DNA from: Crocinitomicaceae bacterium
Lineage (GTDB): Bacteria > Bacteroidota > Bacteroidia > Flavobacteriales_D > Parvicellaceae
Direction of reading: 5' to 3'
Assembly (NCBI GenBank): GCA_018663635.1
Contig: JABJPZ010000237.1
Location: 1-50,152, forward strand
DNA length: 50,152 nt
Shown: piece by piece, positions 38,985 through 50,152 of the stretch
Layout: the number at the start of each line of letters is the position of its first letter
Numbering within the stretch: position 1 is the stretch's first letter
Notes under the pieces: model-generated
The model's input: the letters and a program-made list of their open reading frames with translations, nothing else
Database searches by the model: none
What the model was told of the DNA's origin: nothing
Position numbers and translations under genes: made by a program

Positions 38985-39962
38985 ATGAAAATTGGTGTAG
39001 CGGGAGCCGGACATCTTGGCAAAATTCACATAAAACTTATCTCAGAGATTCCTGATTTCGACCTTGTCGGCATTTATGATCTTGACCAAGGTAATTGTCG
39101 TGCAGTTGCGAATGAATACAACATAAAAGCATTTGAAAACTATTCAGATATGGTGCAAGAAGTGGATGCAGTTGATATTGTAACACCCACATTATCGCAC
39201 TATGATTTAGCCATAGAGGCCATCAAAAATTTCAAACACGCTTTCATAGAGAAACCGGTAACGAATACCGTTTTAGAAGCCAAATCTCTGTTAGATGTTG
39301 TGCACGAAGCAAACGTAAAAGTTCAAGTAGGACATGTTGAACGCTTTAATCCAGCATTCAAGGCAGCTCAAGAATATTTTACCCACCCCATGTTCATCGA
39401 AACACATCGCTTAGCTCAGTTTAATCCAAGAGGAACAGATGTACCCGTTGTTTTGGACTTAATGATTCATGATCTTGACATTGTACTAAAAGTCGTGAAA
39501 TCTAATGTCCGAAAAGTTTCTGCCAGCGGTGTTGCTGTTGTAAGTGAAACACCTGACATAGCCAATGCCAGGATTGAATTTGATAACGGCTGTGTCGCTA
39601 ATTTAACTGCTAGTCGAATCTCTCTTAAAAACATGCGTAAGTCCAGGTTTTTTCAAAAGGATGCATATATTTCTGTTGATTTCCTTGAAAAGAAAACGGA
39701 AATAATACAAATGGAGGAAGTTCATGGTGAGCCAGGACCTTTTGATTTATGTGTTGACCTTCCAGATAATCGAAAAAAGAAAATCTTGATTAATCAACCA
39801 GAAGTAAATCCAACAAATGCAATCAAGGAGGAATTGCAAGCATTTCATCATTCAATTATCACCAATAGCATACCAATTGTTCCATTAGAGGATGGTTATC
39901 ACGCCCTAAAAGTGGCAAATACTATTCTTGAAAAGCTAGGTTCAGTGAGTGCTTTAAGTTAA
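38985..39962 (+). CDS. Gfo/Idh/MocA-family oxidoreductase
   Basis: GVAGAGHLGKIHIKL Rossmann start; AFIEKPVTNTVLEAKSLLD; VGHVERFNPAF. Confidence 0.92.
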   Translation: MKIGVAGAGHLGKIHIKLISEIPDFDLVGIYDLDQGNCRAVANEYNIKAFENYSDMVQEVDAVDIVTPTLSHYDLAIEAIKNFKHAFIEKPVTNTVLEAKSLLDVVHEANVKVQVGHVERFNPAFKAAQEYFTHPMFIETHRLAQFNPRGTDVPVVLDLMIHDLDIVLKVVKSNVRKVSASGVAVVSETPDIANARIEFDNGCVANLTASRISLKNMRKSRFFQKDAYISVDFLEKKTEIIQMEEVHGEPGPFDLCVDLPDNRKKKILINQPEVNPTNAIKEELQAFHHSIITNSIPIVPLEDGYHALKVANTILEKLGSVSALS

Positions 39963-40021
39963 TTTCTATTTAAGTATAATATTTCTAATACATTTGCGTT
40001 TTTTTTTAATACGTACTGCGA

Positions 40022-40888
40022 ATGCGTTTATTTAGAAAACTAACCTTATTGGCATTGATCGGTTTTACTATTGCATCTACCCGATGTACTAAGGTGAATA
40101 ATGAGCAGTCCATCCCTTCCTACATAGAGGTGGAACAGTTTGTTCTGTCTACTAATAGCACTGAGGGGACAAATAGCCATAACATTGTAGACGCATGGAT
40201 ATTTGTAGATGATCAACTAATGGGGGTTTTTGAGCTTCCTGCTCGAGTCCCGACTCTTCGAACAGGTGTCCAAAACATCAAAATTTTTCCGGGTATTAAG
40301 AATAACGGGCAAAGTGACAATCGGGTTCGTTATCCATTTTACACCTATTACGATTCTTCTATCGACTTAGTACCCGACAGTACGGTAATTATCAATCCCG
40401 AAATTGGATACATTTCGGACATCGATATTTGGGAAGAGAATTTCGAAGATGGCGGAATCGCATTTTCTAAAACTATAGTAAGCGATACCAATTTTGTTCA
40501 AGACAGCAGTAATCCTTTTGAAGGAAGTAAATCAGGTATTGTTCGATTCGCAAGTTCAGACCTCTTCTTCGAGTCAAGAACGAATGAGCCCTTGTTTAAT
40601 GATTTTCCAAAATTGGGTCTCCCAATATATTTAGAACTCAATTACCGATCAAATACTTCTTTCGTTTTCGGATTATTTAACAATGATGGTAGCTTGCCCG
40701 CTGATGCGCAAATATCACTATTTACCTTTAATCCTAAACCCGACTGGAATAAAACTTACATCAAATTATCTGACGCTGTTAGCTCATTGAGCACTGCTAA
40801 TCAATTTGATATTTATTTTTCTGCTCTGAACAATGGTGAAGCTGCCACACCCAAAATAGAATTTGATAATATCAAAATTGTATTTTAA
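40022..40888 (+). CDS. Hypothetical lipoprotein
   Basis: Lipobox IASTRC; intact 288-aa ORF with EENFEDG...FDNIKI pattern suggestive of a jelly-roll domain. Confidence 0.6.
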   Translation: MRLFRKLTLLALIGFTIASTRCTKVNNEQSIPSYIEVEQFVLSTNSTEGTNSHNIVDAWIFVDDQLMGVFELPARVPTLRTGVQNIKIFPGIKNNGQSDNRVRYPFYTYYDSSIDLVPDSTVIINPEIGYISDIDIWEENFEDGGIAFSKTIVSDTNFVQDSSNPFEGSKSGIVRFASSDLFFESRTNEPLFNDFPKLGLPIYLELNYRSNTSFVFGLFNNDGSLPADAQISLFTFNPKPDWNKTYIKLSDAVSSLSTANQFDIYFSALNNGEAATPKIEFDNIKIVF

Positions 40889-40889
40889 T

Positions 40890-42305
40890 ATGAAGAAAAA
40901 AACACTTGTTCTAACGTATGTCTTGCTAGATTTTATAGCTGCCTCTGCTGTTTGGGTCATGTTTTACTTCTTCCGAAAAGAATACATTGAAGCAGTCGCA
41001 TTTGTACCCGACGAGAATTTATACATTGGATTATCTGTCGTACCTTTTTTCTGGATTATTTTGTATGCTGCAGCTGGTTCCTATAAAAATGTCTACAGAA
41101 AATACAGATTAAAGGAATTCGGACAAACATTATTCATTTCTATATTAGGAACACTGTTTTTATTTTTCTTTTTAATTCTTGATGACCAAATTGGAGACCT
41201 TAATGATGTTGATAGGTATAAAAATTACTACAAGAGTGTCCTGACCTTATTTTCTCTTCATTTTTTGATAACCGTTACACTCCGACTTATTATAACAACA
41301 AGAACAGTTAAAAAAATTCATAGAAGGGAAATTGGTTTTAATACCTTATTGATTGGCGGGAATGAAAGAGCTATGGCCATTTATAATGAAATTGAAAACA
41401 TTAAAAATTCACCCGGTTATAAATTTTTAGGTTTTATTAGTACGAATGGTGTGGACCGAACACTACTCACTGCACCGATAAAGTATTTTGGCAATTATGA
41501 TGTTCTTCATGATACCATTACTGCCAATGAAATAACAGAGGTAATCATTGCTATTGAATCAAGTGAACACAAATACCTGAAAAAAATCATTGACGATTTA
41601 GAAAACTACAATGTGAAAGTCAAAATCATTCCGGATATGTACGACATTCTAACGGGCCAAGTTAAAATGAATAGCATTTTCGGGACACCTTTAATTGAAG
41701 TGAACAAACAGATTATGCCAGCCTGGCAGATAACGCTCAAGCGAGTTCTTGACCTTATTTTTTCATTTTGTGCATTAATCATCTTTTCTCCTGTTTATCT
41801 ATTTTTTATGATTGCCATTAAATGCTCTTCGAAAGGTCCTGTATTTTTCAAACAAGAGAGAATTGGATGGTATGGAAAACCATTTATGATTTATAAATTC
41901 CGATCAATGTCAGTTGATGCTGAAAAAAGAGGGCCGCAATTATCCAGTGCGCATGATGACAGAATTACTAAAATTGGCAAATTCATGCGTAAAAGTAGGT
42001 TGGATGAGCTTCCACAGTTTTGGAATGTGATTAAAGGTGACATGTCTGTGGTTGGGCCGCGACCAGAAAGACAATTTTACATAGATAAAATAACGCAACA
42101 AGCCGAGCACTATAGTCACCTGCACAAAGTGCGCCCGGGAATCACATCTTGGGGGCAAGTAAAATACGGTTACGCAGAAAATGTAGAAGAAATGATTCAA
42201 CGGTTAAAATTTGATATACTCTACATTGAAAACATGAGTATTGCATTAGATTTTAAAATCTTAATTTATACTATATTAATTGTTCTTAAAGGTTCAGGCA
42301 AATAG
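40890..42305 (+). CDS. Polyprenyl glycosylphosphotransferase (WcaJ/bacterial sugar transferase family)
   Basis: N-terminal TMs and CoA-binding-like Rossmann region TLLIGGNERAMAIYNEI; C-terminal KRVLDLIFSFCALIIFSPVY, GPVFFKQERIGWYGKPFMIYKFRSM, RLDELPQFWNVIKGDMSVVGPRPE. Confidence 0.93.
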   Translation: MKKKTLVLTYVLLDFIAASAVWVMFYFFRKEYIEAVAFVPDENLYIGLSVVPFFWIILYAAAGSYKNVYRKYRLKEFGQTLFISILGTLFLFFFLILDDQIGDLNDVDRYKNYYKSVLTLFSLHFLITVTLRLIITTRTVKKIHRREIGFNTLLIGGNERAMAIYNEIENIKNSPGYKFLGFISTNGVDRTLLTAPIKYFGNYDVLHDTITANEITEVIIAIESSEHKYLKKIIDDLENYNVKVKIIPDMYDILTGQVKMNSIFGTPLIEVNKQIMPAWQITLKRVLDLIFSFCALIIFSPVYLFFMIAIKCSSKGPVFFKQERIGWYGKPFMIYKFRSMSVDAEKRGPQLSSAHDDRITKIGKFMRKSRLDELPQFWNVIKGDMSVVGPRPERQFYIDKITQQAEHYSHLHKVRPGITSWGQVKYGYAENVEEMIQRLKFDILYIENMSIALDFKILIYTILIVLKGSGK

Positions 42306-42356
42306 TTTGCGCATAGCTCCTCCTTTTCTATCTTTGAATTGAAATTGACCTTCAAT

Positions 42357-43265
42357 ATGAAAAATATAGCAGTAATAGGCGCAGGTACTATGGGCAATGG
42401 AATTGCACATGTCTTTGCACAAAAAAATCATACCGTTCACTTGATTGACATTTCTCAGGAAGCATTAGACAAAGGAATGAGAACCATTGCCAATAACTTG
42501 GATAGAATGGTTAAAAAAGAAAAAATATCTGAGAATGAAAAAACAGATACTATCAACAACATTCAAACATTCACAAATTTACCAGAAGGTGTATCAGGTT
42601 GTGAATTAATCGTTGAGGCTGCAACTGAAAATTTAGAACTAAAATTAAAAATATTCAAGCAAATTGATGCGGCAGCAGACTCCAGCGCAATTCTCGCCAC
42701 TAATACTAGTTCCATTTCTATTACAAAAATTGCGGCTGTTACTTCTCGACCAGAAAAGGTAATTGGAATGCATTTTATGAATCCCGTTCCAGTAATGAAA
42801 CTGGTGGAGGTAATAAGAGGCTACGCTACTTCAGACGAAGTAACCAAAGTCATTATGGAAAAATCTGCTTCTTTAGGCAAGGTGCCGACTGAAGTGAATG
42901 ATTACCCTGGTTTCGTTGCCAATAAAATTTTAATGCCCATGATCAATGAGGCCATCATTACCCTTCATGAAGGTGTTGCGGGTGTTGAAGAAATAGATAC
43001 GGTAATGAAATTAGGTATGGCCCACCCAATGGGTCCATTACAATTAGCGGATTTTATCGGTCTGGATGTTTGTTTGTCTATTTTAAAAGTTCTACAAGAT
43101 GGTTTTGGAAATCCTAAATATGCACCCTGCCCACTTCTTGTTAATATGGTTACGGCTGGAAACCTAGGTGTAAAATCTAAAGAGGGCTTTTATTCATGGG
43201 GGCATGGAACCAAAGACTTAATTGTAGCAGATAACTTTAGAAAACCCCACCCCACCCTGATTTAA
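42357..43265 (+). CDS. 3-hydroxybutyryl-CoA dehydrogenase family protein
   Basis: NIAVIGAGTMGNGIAHVFAQ, ATNTSSISITKIAAVTSRPEKVIGMHFMNPVPVMKLVEVI, DYPGFVANKILMPMINEAI. Confidence 0.93.
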   Translation: MKNIAVIGAGTMGNGIAHVFAQKNHTVHLIDISQEALDKGMRTIANNLDRMVKKEKISENEKTDTINNIQTFTNLPEGVSGCELIVEAATENLELKLKIFKQIDAAADSSAILATNTSSISITKIAAVTSRPEKVIGMHFMNPVPVMKLVEVIRGYATSDEVTKVIMEKSASLGKVPTEVNDYPGFVANKILMPMINEAIITLHEGVAGVEEIDTVMKLGMAHPMGPLQLADFIGLDVCLSILKVLQDGFGNPKYAPCPLLVNMVTAGNLGVKSKEGFYSWGHGTKDLIVADNFRKPHPTLI

Positions 43266-43353
43266 CCACGCATAATTAAATGTACTGGGTAATCGTAATT
43301 TCATTTTGCATTAGTTGCGAGAATTGCTAAAATATCTACTGACTGATTAGTAG

Positions 43354-44085
43354 CTATTGCCTAGCATAAGAGAATTCAATCCATCCTTTTTGATTTGAAC
43401 CCGCTGAAAAATCATCATTAAAATGAGATCGCAAGGCATAATCTGTCGCGTTTTCTCTGAGACAATCATTGTCAGTGTCTGTTCGGTTTTCATCTACAAT
43501 AGCTGAAGTTACTTCACCTTGACGATTTACTTTTATATTGATCCGAACCCTACCCATTGCCTTACATACATAAGATGGTAATGGCAAACTATAATTCTTT
43601 CTTCCTTTTAAGGACCACTCTGCAGTAGCATTCAATCCATCAGTCCCAACCGAAGCATCTACATTTTTTGATTTCGCATCGTAAAGCATGTTCTTTTTTT
43701 CTCTTTCACGACGTTGATCATCTAATTCTTTCAGTGCTTTTTTCGTTTTAGTTGCCTCTAATTCATATTGAGACTCTAAATCACTCACCATTTTGTCAAC
43801 CTCTTTTGCCAGCTCATTTTTATTAAGTTTATTGGAGTATTGTGTTTCTGAATTAACATCAGCAGCAACATTGGTTAGTGGAGTTCCTGATTGGTCTTCC
43901 AACGGTTCATTTTTCGGTTTTTCTAGCATTGGATCTATTTCCTCTGAAAAATCAATTACAACTGTATTCACTACTGCCACTCGTTGCAACGATTTATAGC
44001 TGATAAAAAGCATAACAATTAAATGAATTACCAAAGTACCCAAAACTCCAACAATTACCCATTGGTATTTAGACCAAAAATTCAA
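43354..44085 (-). CDS. TonB/TolA-like periplasmic protein with single TM anchor
   Basis: N-terminal TM WVIVGVLGTLVIHLIVMLF; charged coiled middle; C-terminal GRVRINIKVNRQGEVTSAIVDENRT...ARSHF-type domain. Confidence 0.65.
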   Translation of the reverse strand: MNFWSKYQWVIVGVLGTLVIHLIVMLFISYKSLQRVAVVNTVVIDFSEEIDPMLEKPKNEPLEDQSGTPLTNVAADVNSETQYSNKLNKNELAKEVDKMVSDLESQYELEATKTKKALKELDDQRREREKKNMLYDAKSKNVDASVGTDGLNATAEWSLKGRKNYSLPLPSYVCKAMGRVRINIKVNRQGEVTSAIVDENRTDTDNDCLRENATDYALRSHFNDDFSAGSNQKGWIEFSYARQ

Positions 44086-45038
44086 TTGATTAGTTGATCA
44101 ATATTAGAGAAAACAAACCAAATTGGGATTACTATTCCAAGCAACCACAAAGCAAATAAAATTACTTTTTGCCCCGTTCCTAAATCAATCTGAATTGGAC
44201 TTTTCAGGATAGCTTTCACTTGTCTTATTAATAAATTCTCATTAACAAAAGGTTCAAAACTATCAGGATTAATAGGTGCCTTTGGCAATTGTTCCAATAA
44301 ATACTTGCGAATTTCCCAATACTCTTGATCTGAAATATCTTGATACGTTTTACTTAAATCAACGCTTAAATTTTTCACAAGTTCAACCCTTAATTTTTGA
44401 GCTCTAATCATCGAGTAAATGCGTATGCCAATAAAAATGGCAAATACACCCATTGAGAGATTGTAAAAAGCTGCCCAAGCAAACAAAAGTGCCGCCAGAG
44501 AAAGAAATACTAACTTAATCTGCTCTTTAAATAAAAGAAAAAATGCATCCGTCAATTTACCGCCGTCCATTGAATCAAAAGGCAATAAATTAATCAAATT
44601 GACAAAGATAAATGCCTGACCTACAATCGATAAAACTTCATGTTCTATTGAAAAGGCATGAGACATGAGGATTATACCCAAAACAACTCCTGGTAAAGGT
44701 CCAGACAATAATGTTATAATGCGTTTCTTCTGACTGACTAAAGGTGCTTGAGGCTCGATAGATCTACTAAATACCGGAAAAAAGAAAATCGAATCGTCTT
44801 TCGTTTTGAAAATTTTCATTGCAGTTAAATGTCCTAGCTCATGAATCATTAATATAATTAGTATGGCCAGAACCGTATCTATACTCCCACCTGAAAGAAA
44901 ATAAAAGAGCACCATGAAAACGCCTACTTTCGCAATAGAACTCCCTAATTGACCATTGTCAGATTTCAATTCAGGCTTTGGCGGATATTGTTTAAACTCA
45001 TTTTGATTCACAAATACAAAAATAATAGCATTATTCAA
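44082..45038 (-). CDS. Site-2 protease family (M50) metalloprotease
   Basis: HELGH zinc motif (LMIHELGHLTAMKIF) and NLLPFDSMDGGKL second motif; multiple TMs. Confidence 0.87.
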   Translation of the reverse strand: MNNAIIFVFVNQNEFKQYPPKPELKSDNGQLGSSIAKVGVFMVLFYFLSGGSIDTVLAILIILMIHELGHLTAMKIFKTKDDSIFFFPVFSRSIEPQAPLVSQKKRIITLLSGPLPGVVLGIILMSHAFSIEHEVLSIVGQAFIFVNLINLLPFDSMDGGKLTDAFFLLFKEQIKLVFLSLAALLFAWAAFYNLSMGVFAIFIGIRIYSMIRAQKLRVELVKNLSVDLSKTYQDISDQEYWEIRKYLLEQLPKAPINPDSFEPFVNENLLIRQVKAILKSPIQIDLGTGQKVILFALWLLGIVIPIWFVFSNIDQLIN

Positions 45039-45150
45039 CTTTCTTGCATAATAGCAGCTATTCTAAAGGCATGGTGCTTTATTACAAATCGATTAATATA
45101 TTTGAATCACCAATTATCTATCAATAAAAAATAAACCAAAACCTATTTGC

Positions 45151-48100
45151 ATGAAGTCTTCTCTTTTTACTTTTACCCTAATATTTCTTTTTTGTTCTGT
45201 TTCCTTCAGCCAAAAAAATAATAAAGTCACTTCGAATACTTCAGAAAAGTTAAATTCAGCCACTTTTTCGGGGATGAAATTTCGAAATATTGGACCTGCT
45301 TTTACCTCAGGTCGAGTTGCAGACATAGCTGTCAATTCAAAAAATCCATTTGAATATTACATTGCTGTTGCATCTGGCGGTGTTTGGAAGACTAATAATA
45401 GCGGAAATACATATGTACCTATTTTCGATAATGAAAACTCTTATTCTATTGGTTGTATTGCTCTATCGCCTTCAAATGAAAATATAATCTGGATTGGTAC
45501 TGGTGAAAACAATAATCAAAGAAGTGTTGCATACGGTGATGGCGTTTATAAAAGTGAAGATGGTGGAAAGACTTTCAAGAATATGGGACTGAAAAAGTCA
45601 GAGCATATTGGTAAAATTATTATTCATCCAAAAAACGACAAAATTGTTTATGTCGCTGCGTATGGCCCTCTTTGGTCAGCTGGTGGAGAGAGGGGTGTTT
45701 ATAAAACTATTGACGGTGGTAATACCTGGACAAAAGTGTTGTCAATCTCAGAAAACACTGGGATCAGCGACCTAATCATGGACCCTAGAAATCCTGAAAT
45801 CGTTTATGCAGCAGCTCACCAAAGAAGAAGGCATGTTTGGACCTACATAGATGGCGGACTAGAAAGTGCTATTCATAAAAGTGATGACGGTGGTACCACT
45901 TGGAAAAAACTATCTAATGGTCTTCCTTCAGGGCAAATAGGTCGAATTGGCTTGGCTATTTCACCTGTAGATCCTGACTATGTTTATGCCATTATAAAAG
46001 CATCGGGTACAACAGGCGGATTCTATCGAAGTAAAGACAGAGGAGCAAGCTGGGCAAAAATGAGTAACTATCAAACATCCGGTAATTATTATCAAGAAAT
46101 TGTTTGCGACCCACACGACAAGCATAAAATATTCAGCATGAATACATGGCTGCATCATTCAGAAGATGGAGGTAAAACATTTAAAAAAACTGGAGAAAAA
46201 CATAAACATGTGGACAATCATTGCATGTGGATAGACCCAAGCAATACTGATCATTGGATTGTTGGTTGCGATGGCGGCTTGTATGAAACTTGGGATCATG
46301 CTAAGAACTGGCATTTCAAACCCAATTTGCCGATCACACAATTTTACCGAGTTGCCGTAGATAATGCGCTGCCATTTTACAACATTTATGGGGGCACTCA
46401 AGACAATAATTCAATGGGAGGTCCTTCAAGAACTTTAAACAATGCTGGAATCATTAATTCAGACTGGTACATTACAAATGGTGGTGATGGCTTTGAGTCA
46501 CAAATTGACCCTACCAATCCGAATATAGTTTATGCCCAGGCTCAATACGGTTGGTTAGTGCGTTATGACAAGAAAAGTGGCGAAAAAATTGGCATTCAGC
46601 CAATGCCAAAAAAAGGTGAGGCACCTTATCGTTGGAATTGGGACGCTCCCCTATTAATTAGTCCACACAACCACAAAAGGTTGTATTTCTGCGCCAATAA
46701 AGTTTTTCGCAGCGATGACAGAGGAAATACCTGGAGTGTCATAAGTGGTGACCTTTCTAGACAAATAGATAGAAATAAATTGAAAGTCATGGGACGTGTT
46801 TGGGGAATGGATGCTGTTATGAAAAATAAATCAACATCCATTTACGGGAATATCGTTGCATTTGATGAGTCACCTTTAAAAGAAGGCCTATTGTTTGCAG
46901 GATCAGATGACGGATTGATTCACATTTCAGAAAACAACGGTGAAAGCTGGATGAAAATTGAGGGAATTGAAGGAGTACCACCTAACACATATGTTAATTC
47001 AATTGTCGCCTCAAAACATAATGAAAATTTAGTGTTTGCGGCCTTCAACAATCATAAAAATGGTGATTTCAAACCCTATTTGTTTCAATCCAATGATAAA
47101 GGAAAAACGTGGACTTCAATTGCCTCTAACCTTCCCGATAGAGGTTCCGTTTTTAGTATTGTTGAAGATCATCTAAATGACCAACTACTCTTTGCAGGTA
47201 CTGAATTTGGTGTGTTTTTCTCTATTGATAAAGGAAATCAATGGACACAATTAAAAAGTGGCATTCCTACCATTGCAGCTAGAGATTTAGCCATACAGGA
47301 AAGAGAAAGTGACCTTGTCGTTGCCTCTTTTGGCCGAGGATTTTATGTCTTAGACAATTACGCCCCATTAAGAGAAATAACAACACAGATACTAAAAAAA
47401 GAATCTCACATTTTTTCTATCAAAAATGGGCTCATGTATATTCCGACCAATCCGATTGGTCTACGAGGGAAATCAGCCCAAGGAGAAAGCTATTATACCG
47501 CACCCAACCCGGAATATGGTGTAACATTCACCTATTTCATCAAATCTAAGGCGAAGACTATGAAAGATTTGAGACAAGAAAAAGAAAAAATACTTGCAAA
47601 AAAGGGGAAAGATGTCTTTTATCCGAGTATTACAGAAATTCTTTCGGAAGACCAAGAAGAAAAGCCTTACCTACTATTTATCATTAGAGATTCGGACGGA
47701 AATGCAGTGAGAAAAATCAAAACAGGACCAAAGTCAGGAATAAACAGAATCAATTGGAATTTTAGATTAGCATCTACCAATCCGATACAATTAAAAGAAA
47801 GTACAACTGGTCGATACAGCATGAAAGATGATGGTCCAATGGCTTTGCCTGGTTCCTACACTATCGAGCTACACCAAGCAACCAATGGAAAATTGCAATT
47901 ATTAAATGAACCCGTACCATTCAAAATTGAACCACTCAATAATCAATCTTTACTAGCCACTAGTAAAGCTACTCTTCTTGAGTTCCAGAATCAAATCGCC
48001 GAATTAAGAAGAAGAGTTAGAAGTGCAGGTGCGCTTTTGTCTGAATCAGCATCACAATTAAAATACATTAAAGCTGCTGTCCAAAGCTATCCATCTGTCC

Positions 48101-48435
48101 CCTTAGACCTTATGCCACGAATCAAAAGCTTAGAAACTGAACTGAACCAAATCGAAATGAAATTATTTGGTAATAACAGTAAATCTAAACGCGAATTTGA
48201 AACTTATCCTAGTATTTCAGGAAGAATCGGAACAGTAGTCTATCAGCTTTGGTATACCACAACATCTGCTACAAATACGCAAAAAGAAGGGTACAGAATT
48301 GCAAAAGAGGAATTTGAACCTTTACTATTGAAATTGAAGAACTCATCAACTGAAATCACTGCTTTAGAAGAAGAGCTAGAAAAGCATGGGGTGCCATATA
48401 CGCCAGGAAGAGGGGCCAATTGGAAGACAGAGTAA
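45151..48435 (+). CDS. VPS10/sortilin-repeat glycosyl hydrolase-like secreted protein
   Basis: Signal peptide; [42 protein letters not shown] and repeated SxDGGxTxxxxG ([36 protein letters not shown]); no T9SS tail. Confidence 0.9.
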   Translation: MKSSLFTFTLIFLFCSVSFSQKNNKVTSNTSEKLNSATFSGMKFRNIGPAFTSGRVADIAVNSKNPFEYYIAVASGGVWKTNNSGNTYVPIFDNENSYSIGCIALSPSNENIIWIGTGENNNQRSVAYGDGVYKSEDGGKTFKNMGLKKSEHIGKIIIHPKNDKIVYVAAYGPLWSAGGERGVYKTIDGGNTWTKVLSISENTGISDLIMDPRNPEIVYAAAHQRRRHVWTYIDGGLESAIHKSDDGGTTWKKLSNGLPSGQIGRIGLAISPVDPDYVYAIIKASGTTGGFYRSKDRGASWAKMSNYQTSGNYYQEIVCDPHDKHKIFSMNTWLHHSEDGGKTFKKTGEKHKHVDNHCMWIDPSNTDHWIVGCDGGLYETWDHAKNWHFKPNLPITQFYRVAVDNALPFYNIYGGTQDNNSMGGPSRTLNNAGIINSDWYITNGGDGFESQIDPTNPNIVYAQAQYGWLVRYDKKSGEKIGIQPMPKKGEAPYRWNWDAPLLISPHNHKRLYFCANKVFRSDDRGNTWSVISGDLSRQIDRNKLKVMGRVWGMDAVMKNKSTSIYGNIVAFDESPLKEGLLFAGSDDGLIHISENNGESWMKIEGIEGVPPNTYVNSIVASKHNENLVFAAFNNHKNGDFKPYLFQSNDKGKTWTSIASNLPDRGSVFSIVEDHLNDQLLFAGTEFGVFFSIDKGNQWTQLKSGIPTIAARDLAIQERESDLVVASFGRGFYVLDNYAPLREITTQILKKESHIFSIKNGLMYIPTNPIGLRGKSAQGESYYTAPNPEYGVTFTYFIKSKAKTMKDLRQEKEKILAKKGKDVFYPSITEILSEDQEEKPYLLFIIRDSDGNAVRKIKTGPKSGINRINWNFRLASTNPIQLKESTTGRYSMKDDGPMALPGSYTIELHQATNGKLQLLNEPVPFKIEPLNNQSLLATSKATLLEFQNQIAELRRRVRSAGALLSESASQLKYIKAAVQSYPSVPLDLMPRIKSLETELNQIEMKLFGNNSKSKREFETYPSISGRIGTVVYQLWYTTTSATNTQKEGYRIAKEEFEPLLLKLKNSSTEITALEEELEKHGVPYTPGRGANWKTE

Positions 48436-48463
48436 TAGCGAATTATTGATACAACTGCAGATA

Positions 48464-49252
48464 ATGGACATTGAGAATTGCATAAAAATCTCTTCCAAAA
48501 AGCTGAGAAAAAAAGTTTGGCAGGCCAACGATCAATTTGGATTGATTGAAGAAGGTGATAAAATTATGGTTTGTCTATCTGGCGGTAAAGACAGCTATAC
48601 CCTTCTTGATCTATTAAGGACGATGCAAAATGCACCGCATATTAATTTCAGCATTATTGCCGTTCACTTGAACCAAAAGCAACCCAATTATCCAGAACAT
48701 ATTCTACCTGCTTACTTAGATGAATTAAAAGTTGATTATCAAATCATAGAAAAGGACACTTATAGTATTGTTTTGGACAAGATTGATGTTGGCAAAACCA
48801 TGTGTAGTTTATGTTCAAGATTACGCAGAGGAACATTGTACCAAGCAGCAAGCGAATTAGGAGCAACTAAAATTGCGCTTGGCCATCATAGAGATGACAT
48901 CTTGGAAACCTTTTTCCTAAACTTATTTTTCAATGGCAAAATAGAAACCATGTCACCGAAATTTAAAACCGATAATGGTAGGCACATTGTCATTCGACCA
49001 TTAGCCTTTTGCAAGGAAACAGATATTGAAGCGTATAGTACGCTTAAAGAATTTCCAATTATCCCTTGCAATCTATGCGGCTCTCAAGATGGTTTGCAAA
49101 GGCAACTTGCAAAAAAGATGCTTCATGAATGGGAAGAAAAGTTTCCTGGACGGCTTGAAAGTGTTTTTACTTCTTTTAAAAATATTCACCCCTCACATAT
49201 GCTGGATACAACACTTTATGATTTTCAAAAAATATCCGCCTTTACGAGCTAA
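48464..49252 (+). CDS. ttcA: tRNA 2-thiocytidine(32) synthetase-like protein
   Basis: PP-loop [77 protein letters not shown]. Start placed at 48464. Confidence 0.92.
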   Translation: MDIENCIKISSKKLRKKVWQANDQFGLIEEGDKIMVCLSGGKDSYTLLDLLRTMQNAPHINFSIIAVHLNQKQPNYPEHILPAYLDELKVDYQIIEKDTYSIVLDKIDVGKTMCSLCSRLRRGTLYQAASELGATKIALGHHRDDILETFFLNLFFNGKIETMSPKFKTDNGRHIVIRPLAFCKETDIEAYSTLKEFPIIPCNLCGSQDGLQRQLAKKMLHEWEEKFPGRLESVFTSFKNIHPSHMLDTTLYDFQKISAFTS

Positions 49253-49335
49253 CCACTGCGCAGTTTAACTAGCATTCAAGCGTTTTCTTGTTGATTGTAT
49301 TCAAATAATGACATACTTTTATAGACTACTTTATT

Positions 49336-50152
49336 TATGCATTTCAAGATTAAATTATTCTCTCTGATCATAGGGTTGCTTGCAGTCCCCAACATCTTTG
49401 TTGCTCAGAATATTAATTATCAAGTGCGTATCTCTCAGCTAATGGCACAAGGTGATGCAACCGAATTAGTAGGTGAACAAGAACCCACATGGTTCATTTG
49501 GATAAGTGATAATGGAACAACACCTGGATCAATCAATACTTGGCAAGCAACGGGTTGCATTAATGCTACAACTCCTTACGCTGCATGGTGGACTGGCGCT
49601 ACAAATCAAGGACCAAGTATTCCATACAATTGGTTTACAGGAGCCAGTACTATCTTAAATTCTGATGCATCCCAAATCTCCGTAGAAATTGAAGGACATG
49701 AGGAGGATGGATGTGGAAGCGATTGCGATGTTAATCCAACTCAATTAAATCCATTTGCTTCCAATTTTTGTATTGATGGTGACGATAATCACGATACTAG
49801 AGCTCCAGCCGGTAGTGCTATTTTCGTTAATGACCCTCCATGCACCTGGAATACGTATCAATTCCAAAATCAAGATTATTATTGTGAGTTAGAAATTTAT
49901 TGGGAATACGTGACCGTAGATCCAGGACAAATTGATGGCGACCAATCGGTATGCCCGGGTGCTAATCCGTCTGCATTAGGGAACGTTATTTCAGGAACAG
50001 CGGGAACGTCTCCACACATCACTTATCAATGGCAGCAGGATATCGGGTGCATCGGTGCTTTTGTTGATATATTTTCCGCTAATTCCAGTTCTTACACCCC
50101 TCTACCCTTAGCATCACAAGATATTTGCTATAGGCGGTCAGCTATATCTGCC
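49336..50152 (+). CDS. Secreted cell-surface protein, 3'-truncated by window edge (adhesin-like repeats)
   Basis: Open frame from ATG 49336 to window end, with signal peptide MHFKIKLFSLIIGLLAVPNIFVAQ and GDQSVCPGANPSALGNVISGTAGTSPHITYQWQQ repeat-like domain. Absent from the ORF track because it has no stop in the window. Confidence 0.8.

Overview
This is a contiguous 50 kb chromosomal window from an AT-rich Bacteroidota genome. Evidence for the lineage: T9SS C-terminal sorting domains, a TonB-dependent receptor, KDO/LPS genes, and many flavobacteria-like secreted or outer-membrane proteins. The content is mostly ordinary and densely coding. It includes prfC, a stomatin-like SPFH protein, a beta-carbonic anhydrase, an ABC transporter pair, menB, fabG, a rluF-like gene, a phosphoglucomutase-family gene, a kdsD-kdsA-kdsB-DAHP synthase operon, smpB, pcm, ttcA, a sugar transferase locus, hbd, a site-2 protease with a TonB-like protein, two VPS10/sortilin-repeat proteins and several T9SS cargo proteins. 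I saw no CRISPR array, prophage, transposase, rRNA or tRNA, and no recognisable defence island. The signals least explained by coding annotation are: (1) a nested, well-paired RNA-like structure at about 5.10-5.27 kb, probably transcribed from the minus strand and ending in a U-tract (a candidate 6S-like or other ncRNA); (2) a DtxR/IdeR-like dyad at 35065-35082 between a TonB receptor operon and a dtxR-ZIP transporter operon; (3) a multi-frameshifted minus-strand gene remnant at about 21.84-22.10 kb; (4) a compact KDO operon that also encodes a DAHP synthase and a CBS-less KdsD. All family assignments come from reading motifs by eye; no database search was run.
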